Part shown: one piece after another, positions 22,100 to 29,254 of the stretch
Layout of the letters: each line of letters starts with the position of its first letter
Numbering within the stretch: the stretch's first letter is position 1
Origin: a virus
Direction: 5' to 3' (one strand)
IMG/VR virus record: IMGVR_UViG_3300032047_000003
Coordinates: 1 to 64,000 of that record
DNA length: 64,000 nt
Notes under the pieces: model-generated
Told to the model about the DNA's origin: nothing
Database searches by the model: none
Seen by the model: the letters and a program-made list of their open reading frames with translations, nothing else
Made by a program: the position numbers and the translations under genes

Positions 22100-22438
22100 T
22101 TACCTCTTTTTCGATTTACTCTTACTAACCTTGGTTCCTTTTTTAGTCAATCTATACTTTGACTTCTTTCCTTTAATCTTTTTTTTCTCTGCAGAAAGTT
22201 TTGCTTTCTGAGATTTAGATAAAGAACCTGCTGTTCTTGGAGTTTTTGAAGAAACTTTATTTTTAGGACGACACTTCGGATAAGAACGCTTTTTGCCGTC
22301 TTTCCCTTTTCCCGTTCTACTTTTTCTTCCACACGGAGGGTGCTTTCCATCTTTACCTTTTTTAGAAATATCAACCCATTCTTCTTTAAACCAGCGTCTC
22401 AAAGAAGCTCCTGCTTTACTTTTTCTTTGTTTTGGCAT
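22100..22438 (-). CDS. Lysine-rich small protein (SLRRWFKEEWVDI type)
   Basis: A 112-residue protein with very high Lys and Ser. The N-terminal ASLRRWFKEEWVDI, then PPCGRKS and YPKCRP, resembles a recurrent small protein of phages and giant viruses with the order SLxxWFxExWVDxS...CGR...YPxC. The last 40 residues are almost only Lys, Ser and Gly. ATG at 22438 is chosen because AAAGGAGG lies 11 nt upstream. It is probably highly expressed and DNA- or RNA-binding, perhaps packaged. Function is unproven. Confidence 0.65.
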   Translation of the reverse strand: MPKQRKSKAGASLRRWFKEEWVDISKKGKDGKHPPCGRKSRTGKGKDGKKRSYPKCRPKNKVSSKTPRTAGSLSKSQKAKLSAEKKKIKGKKSKYRLTKKGTKVSKSKSKKR

Positions 22439-22619
22439 TTTTCTTTTTGCCTCCTTTACCCCAATTCTTTGCTCCCATTTTTCTACACTTAGATAAAGCT
22501 CCGCTACCATAAGCCGAAGGCCAAGTGCCTCCGCCTCTAGTGTATCTTGCTTTTACTTTTGTATAACAAGCATCTCTTCTTGGTTTTGCAACTTTTTTTT
22601 TCTTCCTTTTAGCAGGCAT
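22416..22619 (-). CDS. Lysine-rich small protein (DACYxKVKARY type)
   Basis: A 67-residue protein with RRDACYTKVKARY, then WPSAYGSGALSKCRKMGAKNWG, a block I know as recurring in small viral proteins. It has two conserved Cys and strongly basic ends. The ribosome site AGGAGG is strong. It overlaps the next gene by 23 nt. Confidence 0.65.
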   Translation of the reverse strand: MPAKRKKKKVAKPRRDACYTKVKARYTRGGGTWPSAYGSGALSKCRKMGAKNWGKGGKKKNAKTKKK

Positions 22620-22915
22620 TACTTTTTCCTCCTATAGGCGCCTTTCTTTGCACTGGGATTAGTAGTTTTCTTATTCTTGGGCCATAAGTCTCTACAAGCC
22701 CAGTACTTAGCAGACATCTTGTCTTTAGCACCATCGCAACCGTGACGAGCTCTAAAAGAGCTTTTAGCGCTTTTAGAATAGTTATGCTTATAGCCTTTAG
22801 CTCCATAATGAACGAGCTTTTCTTTTCCCCCAGAACATGCTTTAACCATTTTCTTTTTACCAGCTCTGTCTGATCTAGTAGGAGAATTGCATTTCATTTT
22901 ACTTTTGTCTGCCAT
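22619..22915 (-). CDS. Cys-containing lysine-rich small protein (HYGAKGYKHNYS type)
   Basis: A 98-residue protein with KKKMVKAC, then KLVHYGAKGYKHNYSKSA, SFRARHGC and SAKYWACRDLW, a conserved order seen in many viral small proteins. Four regularly placed Cys and several His could bind a metal. AAGGAG lies 7 nt before ATG. Function unknown. Confidence 0.68.
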   Translation of the reverse strand: MADKSKMKCNSPTRSDRAGKKKMVKACSGGKEKLVHYGAKGYKHNYSKSAKSSFRARHGCDGAKDKMSAKYWACRDLWPKNKKTTNPSAKKGAYRRKK

Positions 22916-23096
22916 TTTTAACTCCTTTCTTTTTTGTAGATTTCTTTTTTCTCGATCTTAGGATTTTAAAATCTTCTTTATCTATTTTGCCGTTCTTATT
23001 AAGATCCAATTTTGATCTTTTTCCAATTACTTTTTTAGATCCAGCTTTCTTTTTAACTGGTGCCTTTTTAGTTGATTTTTTATTACTATAAGCCAT
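22899..23096 (-). CDS. Lysine-rich protein with one EF-hand/dockerin-like loop
   Basis: A 65-residue protein, more than one third Lys/Arg. In the middle D31-L-N33-K-N35-G36-K-I38-D39-K-E-D42 matches the 12-position calcium loop of EF-hands and dockerins (position 12 is Asp). The calcium loop in an otherwise histone-like chain suggests calcium- or magnesium-linked folding, for example inside a capsid. ATG at 23096 is preferred because GAGG lies about 10 nt upstream. Confidence 0.68.
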   Translation of the reverse strand: MAYSNKKSTKKAPVKKKAGSKKVIGKRSKLDLNKNGKIDKEDFKILRSRKKKSTKKKGVKNGRQK

Positions 23097-23346
23097 TTTC
23101 AATATCCTCTTTATGAATCCAAACGCAAACAAATTGCTTAGGATCGACTTCTGCTAAAGTCTTAACAGCGTATGCTGGAACTTTAAACGCAAAGTAACTC
23201 CCCTGATTTTTCCAAGAACGTAAATGTTCGCATTCTATGTTTTCTAGTATTTCTGTATTGTATTTATCACCTATTCCTGGATACCAGTAATCGTAATAAC
23301 CCAATTCAGAAAGCTTCCCTTTTGTTCCTTTTTTTAAACTATACAT
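23086..23346 (-). CDS. 86-residue hypothetical protein
   Basis: Unknown. It contains an aromatic block (LGYYDYWYPGIGD) and a C-terminal part (FAFKVPAYAVKTLAEVDP) that looks beta/alpha. ATG at 23346 follows AGAGGA. It overlaps the 2-TM protein's end by 8 nt. Confidence 0.55.
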   Translation of the reverse strand: MYSLKKGTKGKLSELGYYDYWYPGIGDKYNTEILENIECEHLRSWKNQGSYFAFKVPAYAVKTLAEVDPKQFVCVWIHKEDIENGL

Positions 23347-23902
23347 TGTTTTCCTCTTCTGATTTATTAGCATATTTCACTCCCATTATAGTACCTATAA
23401 TAGAAAAAGAGTTAGTTAGTAATATTCCAAGTAAATTAGACCAAGTGCTTCCTATTAAAGTGGTCTCTTCAGAATTATACCATATTGCAAAGAAATATAA
23501 AACTGTTGTAATAATTCCTGTGCTTGCAATAATATATAAAGCATATCGAACTATTCGATTTATTAACTCGAACTGTCTCTTTCTTTGCATTAGGTCTAAA
23601 TCGTTTAGTGCTTCTTTTTTAGCATTCTCAGCTTCTTCTAAAGCTTCCTTCAACTCAACCATTAAATTTTCATTTTCTTTTGCTTTGCCTAATAAATTGT
23701 CGTTCTGATCTTGAATGACTTTCGTCAATTCAAGTCTTTGCTTTCTCTTTTCTGTGTCTTTTTCTAAGCATTCAGACAAATACTTTTTAAACTTTTCGCT
23801 ACCCTCAAAGACCTTAATGATATTGCCTTCTAGATTTATATTTAATCTTTCTGCAACCTCAATAAATTTAAGCTCTTCTGTTTCTGGTAGTACGATTTTC
23901 AT
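23339..23902 (-). CDS. Coiled-coil two-span membrane protein (holin or signalling-effector candidate)
   Basis: The 187-residue protein has a charged coiled coil (about 38-112) followed by two hydrophobic spans (119-141 and 154-176) and a short acidic tail, so both ends should be cytoplasmic. Its ATG overlaps the response-regulator stop by 4 nt, and it lies in the same operon as the endolysin. Two spans with a cytoplasmic coil fit a class II-type holin with an unusual regulatory arm, or an effector for the receiver protein. No holin signature is recognised, so this rests on topology and neighbours. Confidence 0.55.
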   Translation of the reverse strand: MKIVLPETEELKFIEVAERLNINLEGNIIKVFEGSEKFKKYLSECLEKDTEKRKQRLELTKVIQDQNDNLLGKAKENENLMVELKEALEEAENAKKEALNDLDLMQRKRQFELINRIVRYALYIIASTGIITTVLYFFAIWYNSEETTLIGSTWSNLLGILLTNSFSIIGTIMGVKYANKSEEENNV

Positions 23903-24339
23903 TGTGCATAAACCTTAAATGGCAAAGAACGGCTTTTATATCCAGCTAGATCTCTTTTAAAAGATTCCAATCTTGGTTCAATGTCATGAGATTTTACAAT
24001 CCAAAATTGAGCACCAGCATCTTTAGCTTTTTCCATCTCTATCTCGTCTTTAGAGCTAGAAATAATTCCAATAACAACGCCATTTCCGTATTGATAATTT
24101 ATTCGCCTGACCAGTTCAATCCCATCGAATGAAGATCCAATAATATTAAGATCTACAAAAACGCACTCTGGTTTTCCTGGAGACCCTTCGTAATATTTCT
24201 TAAACATGCTTTCTGCTTCTTCTGCCGTCGTCACGGATTGTAAACTTAAAGAAATATCCAAGATGCTGCAAGCATCTTCGAATACCAAATGGAACAAATT
24301 TTCATCGTCAATAAGCAATATGCTGTTGATTTCACTCAT
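23899..24339 (-). CDS. Stand-alone response regulator receiver (CheY-like)
   Basis: The 146-residue protein consists of one receiver domain. Acidic pair D11, D12 (LLIDDEN), phosphoacceptor D63 (VFVDLNI), switch Ser 94-95 (GIISSS) and K116 (WIVKS) are all present. No DNA-binding or enzymatic output domain follows, only about 20 extra residues. It overlaps the kinase upstream and the membrane protein downstream by 4 nt each (ATGA), so the three are likely made together. Phosphorylation from the kinase at 24336-25106 and a protein-protein output are expected. Confidence 0.9.
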   Translation of the reverse strand: MSEINSILLIDDENLFHLVFEDACSILDISLSLQSVTTAEEAESMFKKYYEGSPGKPECVFVDLNIIGSSFDGIELVRRINYQYGNGVVIGIISSSKDEIEMEKAKDAGAQFWIVKSHDIEPRLESFKRDLAGYKSRSLPFKVYAQ

Positions 24340-25106
24340 TTTATAATTATCCTCATAATAGTACCATCCGTAGTTTTTTTAGCTTCTAACTTATAACCAT
24401 GCTCATTAAATATTGTTTTTGCTATATTTAAACCCAATCCAGACCCTGGTTCCTTTTGGTTATCTTTCCTAGAGTAAGGTTTAGAATATTCTAAAAACTC
24501 TTTTTCCGACAAACCTCTACCGTTGTCCTTAACACATATAGCGTTGTCCTTGCAGTATATCTTTACAAATTTCTTTTTACTATCATTATATTTTAAACCA
24601 TTTCGAATCAAATTATCAATGCCGGTACAAAATAAAGAAACGTTTATTTCAATCTCAAGGTCTAAACAAATTTCTATTTGATCTGAATAAGCAGTTTTTT
24701 CTAAAAAACCATTCAAAACGACGCCTAAGTTTACTTTTTGTTTTGGTAGCTTTTTATCAAATTTTACTAAATCTGTAAAAGCGTAAACCCCTTCATAAAC
24801 TTTCCTTGTATGCTCTAGCCCTTCTTTCAATAATCTCAAAGAAGGTCCTAGCTTATATTTTTTAATTGCTTCAAACGGAATCCTTCTTTCCAAAGAAATT
24901 ATCCCCCTGGGAAGATAAGTATTTATTCCTGAATGCATGTCGTGCCTAATTATTTTAGCTGCATGTTCAAGATATATATTCTTTTGTTGTATCTCTTTGA
25001 ATTTAGAATAATTATCTTTTTTATATTTTCTTATAGTAATAAAAGAAATGACAGACATACCCGTCAAAAGGCCTCCCACTAGTATTAATCCATCTGAAAA
25101 AAGCAT
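24336..25106 (-). CDS. Membrane histidine kinase A (complete catalytic motifs)
   Basis: The 256-residue sensor kinase has one N-terminal transmembrane helix (about 3-25) and no extracytoplasmic sensor domain. H-box IIRHDMHSGINTYLPRG carries the phosphoacceptor His (H55). The ATP-binding domain has N-box DNLIRNGLKYND (N169), G1 VKDNGRGL and G2 GSGLGLNIA, so autophosphorylation is expected. ATG 25106 (TAATG overlap with the upstream kinase gene, behind GGAGAGG) is chosen over a TTG 12 nt earlier. Its partner is probably the receiver encoded next. Confidence 0.9.
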   Translation of the reverse strand: MLFSDGLILVGGLLTGMSVISFITIRKYKKDNYSKFKEIQQKNIYLEHAAKIIRHDMHSGINTYLPRGIISLERRIPFEAIKKYKLGPSLRLLKEGLEHTRKVYEGVYAFTDLVKFDKKLPKQKVNLGVVLNGFLEKTAYSDQIEICLDLEIEINVSLFCTGIDNLIRNGLKYNDSKKKFVKIYCKDNAICVKDNGRGLSEKEFLEYSKPYSRKDNQKEPGSGLGLNIAKTIFNEHGYKLEAKKTTDGTIMRIIIK

Positions 25107-26134
25107 TATCCTCTCCAATCTCTATTATCTATTATGTATTCTTTGTTTTTCATAATATTTATCCTAAAAACAGTTCCCTCATCCAGCTTCTCAGGCTCAA
25201 CGCTAAAACCATGCTCTTCTATAATTGCTACAGCAATATTTAACTCAAGACCTTGATAGTCTTCGTTTTCATCAAAATAAGGTTTGCAATATTTAATAAA
25301 ATCTTTTTTAGACAAACCGGTACCGTTGTCTTTTACGCATAAAGTGCTATCATCTTCCATGTAAATAAAAACTCTTTTAACTTCCGAGCAGTTATTTGTA
25401 ATTCCACCTTTTATTAAATTATCCAAAGCAGTAATGAATAGGACCTTGTGTACTTTCATTTTTGGCAATTTAGAAATTTTAACATTATCAGAATATGCAG
25501 AAAGCCTAATATGCTCCATCAAAAGAGCTCCTACGTCACACTCTTCTTTTTCAATACTGCCATCTCTAACTAAAGCGGTAAAAGCGTGAACTCCTTTGTA
25601 AACTTTTTGAGTGTACTCAAGCCCTTCCTTAAGCAAATGTATTTCACTCTCAAGTCCATGTTTGGACACTAAATCTTTTGGAAGCTTTTTTAATAAACCT
25701 TTGAGCCCTCTTGGAAGATATGTATTTATACCGCTGTGCATGTCATGTCTTATTACTTTAGCAGTATGGTCTAAGTATATCTTTCTCTGCAAAAGTTGCT
25801 CTTTGTTCCTAATCTTTTCTGATGCGCTATATATTATGCCATGGCGCTTTGCAAGCCAAGCGTCGTACTTTGGCCTATCACCCGGCATAAACTCCCCGAC
25901 TCTATAATGAGTTGGAAGCTTGACCTCGTTTTCTTGAATAAAGACACTAGTAACCGCAATGCACACAAGTCTTATTCGATCATATTTATTTATAATCACC
26001 CCTTCTATTTGCTTCGAATCTTTTTCTGCAAATAAAAATCTAGGAGCTTGATCGTACTGTTCGAACGAAACCGGATCATAAAAGTCTATAATATCCCATC
26101 TTAAAGAAAACCATTCTCCAGCTTTTGCTTCCAT
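25106..26134 (-). CDS. Histidine kinase B, paralogue with degenerate ATP site
   Basis: A 342-residue soluble protein, clearly a paralogue of kinase A: the H-box VIRHDMHSGINTYLPRG (H130) is nearly identical. In the ATP domain the catalytic N-box Asn is replaced (DNLIKGGITNN has Gly where A has RNG), and the G2 loop GSGLG is replaced by YQGLE. G1 VKDNGTGL remains. It has an extra N-terminal domain of about 100 residues and no membrane helix. It is likely a pseudokinase that forms heterodimers with A, or is phosphorylated by A. It starts 7 nt after the endolysin stop. Confidence 0.85.
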   Translation of the reverse strand: MEAKAGEWFSLRWDIIDFYDPVSFEQYDQAPRFLFAEKDSKQIEGVIINKYDRIRLVCIAVTSVFIQENEVKLPTHYRVGEFMPGDRPKYDAWLAKRHGIIYSASEKIRNKEQLLQRKIYLDHTAKVIRHDMHSGINTYLPRGLKGLLKKLPKDLVSKHGLESEIHLLKEGLEYTQKVYKGVHAFTALVRDGSIEKEECDVGALLMEHIRLSAYSDNVKISKLPKMKVHKVLFITALDNLIKGGITNNCSEVKRVFIYMEDDSTLCVKDNGTGLSKKDFIKYCKPYFDENEDYQGLELNIAVAIIEEHGFSVEPEKLDEGTVFRINIMKNKEYIIDNRDWRG

Positions 26135-26141
26135 TTTACTT

Positions 26142-27020
26142 TTACTCTTTTAATAATTTGACTAAATCCAAACCACCACAATCTATTTTCTTAGATGTTT
26201 GATGGTAGTGATGTATAAAGCCTTTAAACTCCTTTAGCTTGGGTTTTGAAAGAGTGTCAGTGTACTGACTACCCGTAATGTTTTTGGGCGTCTCTAAAGG
26301 GATACCAAGGCCTTTGTTTATTGCCTTCGCTAAAGCCTTCATAGCTTCTTTTTGAACAGGATAAAAATCTAAATGATCTTCTAGTTTTCTTCCGTTGACA
26401 ATAGAATCAGTTAAAAGGTCTCTTTCTCCAAAACCATTTTTCACGTACCAGCTTTGATATTTTGGATAGTAAGCATTTGCTATCTCCACTCCAACCGCCC
26501 TGCTGTTCACAGAGCCAGCGTGCCATGCTACATGAGTGGTATCTAAAGTTTGATAAATAGTTCCATCGTTATCAATAAGAAAGTGAACGCTTATACCTCT
26601 TTTGTCCAAGACTCTTTGGCAAATTTTAGAAGACAAGCAAACGTCCCAATGCGTTACGAACAAATCTATTCCCCGCTGTCCGTTGACCTTTTTATAGTTT
26701 CCTTCTTTTGCCTTAAGGCCTCCTTTGTCGGTCCATAAAACAACTTTGTCCCAATCAATATCCACAGGATTGCCATGGCATATAATGTAGTCGCTATAAT
26801 TAGCATCCACATTCTCTTCTTCAAGCTCTGCAGCCCTTTCCGAAAACTTTCTACGAAAAGTTCCCGGTCCGCACATACCATCTTGAGAAACTCCCATTTC
26901 TTTTTGAAAATCTTTAATAGCATCAATTAGCTCCTCGTTGAAATCGGAACAACCAAACCACTCTGGCTCCCAACCTAATTTTTTAGAAGTACTAATATTA
27001 TATTCAATCTTTTGACTCAT
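26142..27020 (-). CDS. Endolysin: peptidoglycan-binding domain plus N-acetylmuramoyl-L-alanine amidase
   Basis: The 292-residue lysis enzyme cuts the amide between muramic acid and L-Ala. Residues 10-60 form a peptidoglycan-binding-1 helix bundle (AIKDFQKEMGVSQDGMCGPGTF). Amidase_2 residues follow: H124 (FVTHWD), VHFLIDNDGTIYQ, WHAG with H167, VGVEIAN, and near the end H273 and C281 eight residues apart, the T7-lysozyme spacing of zinc ligands. No signal peptide is visible, so release needs a holin. It overlaps the HExxH gene by 17 nt. Confidence 0.92.
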   Translation of the reverse strand: MSQKIEYNISTSKKLGWEPEWFGCSDFNEELIDAIKDFQKEMGVSQDGMCGPGTFRRKFSERAAELEEENVDANYSDYIICHGNPVDIDWDKVVLWTDKGGLKAKEGNYKKVNGQRGIDLFVTHWDVCLSSKICQRVLDKRGISVHFLIDNDGTIYQTLDTTHVAWHAGSVNSRAVGVEIANAYYPKYQSWYVKNGFGERDLLTDSIVNGRKLEDHLDFYPVQKEAMKALAKAINKGLGIPLETPKNITGSQYTDTLSKPKLKEFKGFIHHYHQTSKKIDCGGLDLVKLLKE

Positions 27021-27411
27021 ATTTCAAACCCCTATATTTTAACCAAGAAAATCTTTTTCTATTCTTCCAATAATCAAGATCTTCTTGATTGGAATAAGCT
27101 TCCCGTTCAAACGGGATTAAGTAATAAGCTGACTTACTGTTTTTTGTTAAGATTAAGTATTTAAACCAATAATAGTAATAAAAAGCAGGAAACAAAATTA
27201 CAAATAAATCTAAATACTGTTGCCAATGTATATTTTCGTGGCTTCTAGTAGTTTCGCTAATTGTATCCCTACAGAATACAAATGGCCCTATGGTTATAGC
27301 ATTTATATCTATGGGAGCAAAAATAGAAAGCAGTCTAGGGACTGCACTATTTTCAAAAAATATAGCTGACCAGTTTTTAGAACAACCTTTACCTAAAATG
27401 CATTTACTCAT
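27004..27411 (-). CDS. HExxH membrane protein, putative zinc metallopeptidase
   Basis: The 135-residue protein has RSHENIHWQQ (H58, E59, H62), a canonical HExxH, immediately followed by a hydrophobic aromatic segment (LFVILFPAFYYYYWFKYLIL) and then a second acidic motif FEREAYSN (E102, E104). I recall the same order (HExxH, membrane span, FEREAYxN) in uncharacterised small proteins of Bacteroidetes. It may be a membrane-linked peptidase or a zinc-binding accessory. Its place just before the endolysin suggests an envelope or lysis role. Activity is inferred. Confidence 0.65.
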   Translation of the reverse strand: MSKCILGKGCSKNWSAIFFENSAVPRLLSIFAPIDINAITIGPFVFCRDTISETTRSHENIHWQQYLDLFVILFPAFYYYYWFKYLILTKNSKSAYYLIPFEREAYSNQEDLDYWKNRKRFSWLKYRGLKYESKD

Positions 27412-27746
27412 TTCTTTTTATTCCTTGCAATAGTTTTCTTTTTTGAAGCCTCTTTACGCTTGACTGCATAGTCCAAAGCTTTCTTCAAACGTTTTTTAAC
27501 GTCAGGATCTTTGGCTCTAGCATGAGCAGCTCTAACTCTCTGATGAACTAAATTTATTACTTGAGATTGTCTTTTATGGCTTTTAGATTTAAAAGATTTT
27601 TTAGCAAAGGTTTCACGAATGTCTTTAGCTGTAGAAAACTTTACCCTAACAGTATCCTTAGGATTTTCGTCAGTGTAAAGTCTTCTTTTACTATTCTTAG
27701 GTTTCTTACCTGTACCTTTTTTAGGATCTGATTTTTTCTTAGCCAT
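27408..27746 (-). CDS. Lysine-rich small protein (ENPKDTVRVKF type)
   Basis: A 112-residue protein, basic at both ends, with a central block NPKDTVRVKFSTAKDIRETF and a following helix (VINLVHQRVRAAHARAKDPDV). I recall PKDTVxVKFxTxxDxxxT in other phage and viral small proteins of unknown function. AAGGA before ATG; 4-nt overlap with the next gene. Confidence 0.62.
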   Translation of the reverse strand: MAKKKSDPKKGTGKKPKNSKRRLYTDENPKDTVRVKFSTAKDIRETFAKKSFKSKSHKRQSQVINLVHQRVRAAHARAKDPDVKKRLKKALDYAVKRKEASKKKTIARNKKK

Positions 27747-27767
27747 AACACAATTTCCTTTTGTAAT

Positions 27768-27914
27768 TTATTTCTTATAAGACCCTTTCTTTTTAGATTT
27801 AGATTTAGATTTTTTCTTATCTGTCATTTTCTTTGTAGGTTTTTTGGCTGCTTTCTTTTTACCGTATCCTTTTGGAGCGGCTGATTTATATGATTTCCCA
27901 CCTGCTACTGGCAT
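27768..27914 (-). CDS. 48-residue Lys-rich protein
   Basis: A small protein of the form MPVAGGKSYKSAAPKGYGKK followed by Lys/Ser runs. ATG at 27914 is chosen because AGGAG lies 8 nt upstream. This may be the first gene of the lysis/basic-protein operon. Histone-like composition, no fold motif. Confidence 0.55.
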   Translation of the reverse strand: MPVAGGKSYKSAAPKGYGKKKAAKKPTKKMTDKKKSKSKSKKKGSYKK

Positions 27915-28013
27915 GATTATTCTCCTGTTAAATATTTTAATAATTGCTCTACCTATATTATCATCTTTAGTAAACATTTTTCTAGTAGTATAAATAACGA
28001 TCCTATGTCCACC

Positions 28014-28685
28014 TTATAATTTTTCGACCATAGCTTTGATTCTTCTATAAAGTGGCGTTTTCCTAATATTTAAAACTATTTCTCTTTTCTTTTCAAAATT
28101 TTTGTTTATGTGTGACACCCATTTTGGATCGTATCCTAATGTTTTTAGTTTTCTCCAAAGGAGCTTATCGTCAAACAATAAATTTTCATATGATATTAAC
28201 TCTTTATTCTCAATCTTTTCCAATAGTTCTTTTTGTATTTTAATTACTGCTTTACATAAATTTTCTAAAGTTTGATTTTTTTCCTTTTTTGAATCTATCC
28301 CCAGTATATTTATTGGCCAAAACCATTCTCTTAAATAAAGAGTGTATATTGTATCTTCTAGATCTCTTCTTATAACAAGCACTTTGTAATCTTCGTTTTC
28401 GTTCAAGAATCTAACTGTATGTAAGGGCTGAGCTACACTCTTGATAAGGTAACCTTTAGAATACTTTTCTAAAACAGATTTAGTATTTTGATATTGATAG
28501 TAATTGTGTCTGCCGTGTTTCTTTTCTATATTGGGAAATTCTAACTGAATATGATTTAAAACATCTCCATCGTGCCAAATTTTTGGATCTAAAATTTTCA
28601 ATTCGTCTTCAAGCATATGCGAGGCATGCTTATATATTAAGCTACTCATACTTCTTGGCAATCCTACAATAATTAAAGATTTCAT
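28014..28685 (-). CDS. Sulfotransferase-like protein
   Basis: The 223-residue protein starts with LIIVGLPRSMSSLIYK, a PAPS 5'-phosphosulfate loop (GxPRSxxxxL), and carries VLVIRRDLEDTIYT, matching the 3'-phosphate motif (RxP/RD...S/T). It should transfer sulfate from PAPS to a sugar or other hydroxyl. ATG at 28685 overlaps the methyltransferase stop (ATGA). It is the last gene of a GT9, methyltransferase, sulfotransferase set behind the tail fibre. Confidence 0.78.
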   Translation of the reverse strand: MKSLIIVGLPRSMSSLIYKHASHMLEDELKILDPKIWHDGDVLNHIQLEFPNIEKKHGRHNYYQYQNTKSVLEKYSKGYLIKSVAQPLHTVRFLNENEDYKVLVIRRDLEDTIYTLYLREWFWPINILGIDSKKEKNQTLENLCKAVIKIQKELLEKIENKELISYENLLFDDKLLWRKLKTLGYDPKWVSHINKNFEKKREIVLNIRKTPLYRRIKAMVEKL

Positions 28686-29254
28686 TTTTTCACTCTTTGG
28701 AGCCAAGCGCAATTAGCTACATGGTCTCCAAACATAATATATTTTTTCCGGTCCATTTCTTCATCTACAACCCTTTCGATTCCTGGACATCTTTCAAATT
28801 TGTAATCGTGGTATCCTATTACCCCACCTACAGATATTCTGTTTTCTAAAAATCCATAAGTATAAGATGTAGGTTTATACAAATCCATGTCTAAAAATCC
28901 AAAACAAAACTTTTTATTTTTTAAATTTTTCATTAAGGTTTCTTCTACTAAGCCAGCAATAGGAATAATATAATTTTCGACACCAGCTTTTTTTACATTT
29001 TTCCAAAAAGTTTCAAAAGAAGCCGTACACTCGCCTTTCTTTAGCATTGAATCAATTCCTTCAATACCGTTATAAGGCAGTCCATTGTACGTGTCGCACG
29101 CATATATCTTCTTATTTGAATTAAACTTTTTTAAAACTTTAGCTAAAGCTATAGTTGTTTGCCCCTCGAATACTCCACATTCGATTACATCTCCTTGAGC
29201 CGCCAAACAAAGCTTCAACGCCTCAGCTGCTTTTTCAGATCTTTTACAACTCAC
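28682..29254 (-). CDS. TylF-like SAM-dependent methyltransferase, GTG start
   Basis: The 190-residue class I methyltransferase has DVIECGVFEGQTTIALA (SAM loop), YACDTYNGLP (acidic ribose-binding motif), and FGFLDMDLYKPTSYT with GGVIGYHDY (metal and substrate acids), as in the TylF/macrocin O-methyltransferase family that methylates sugar hydroxyls. The start is GTG 29254, overlapping the GT9 stop (GTGA) with GGAG upstream. Acting after a glycosyltransferase, a sugar substrate is likely. Confidence 0.85.
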   Translation of the reverse strand: MSCKRSEKAAEALKLCLAAQGDVIECGVFEGQTTIALAKVLKKFNSNKKIYACDTYNGLPYNGIEGIDSMLKKGECTASFETFWKNVKKAGVENYIIPIAGLVEETLMKNLKNKKFCFGFLDMDLYKPTSYTYGFLENRISVGGVIGYHDYKFERCPGIERVVDEEMDRKKYIMFGDHVANCAWLQRVKK

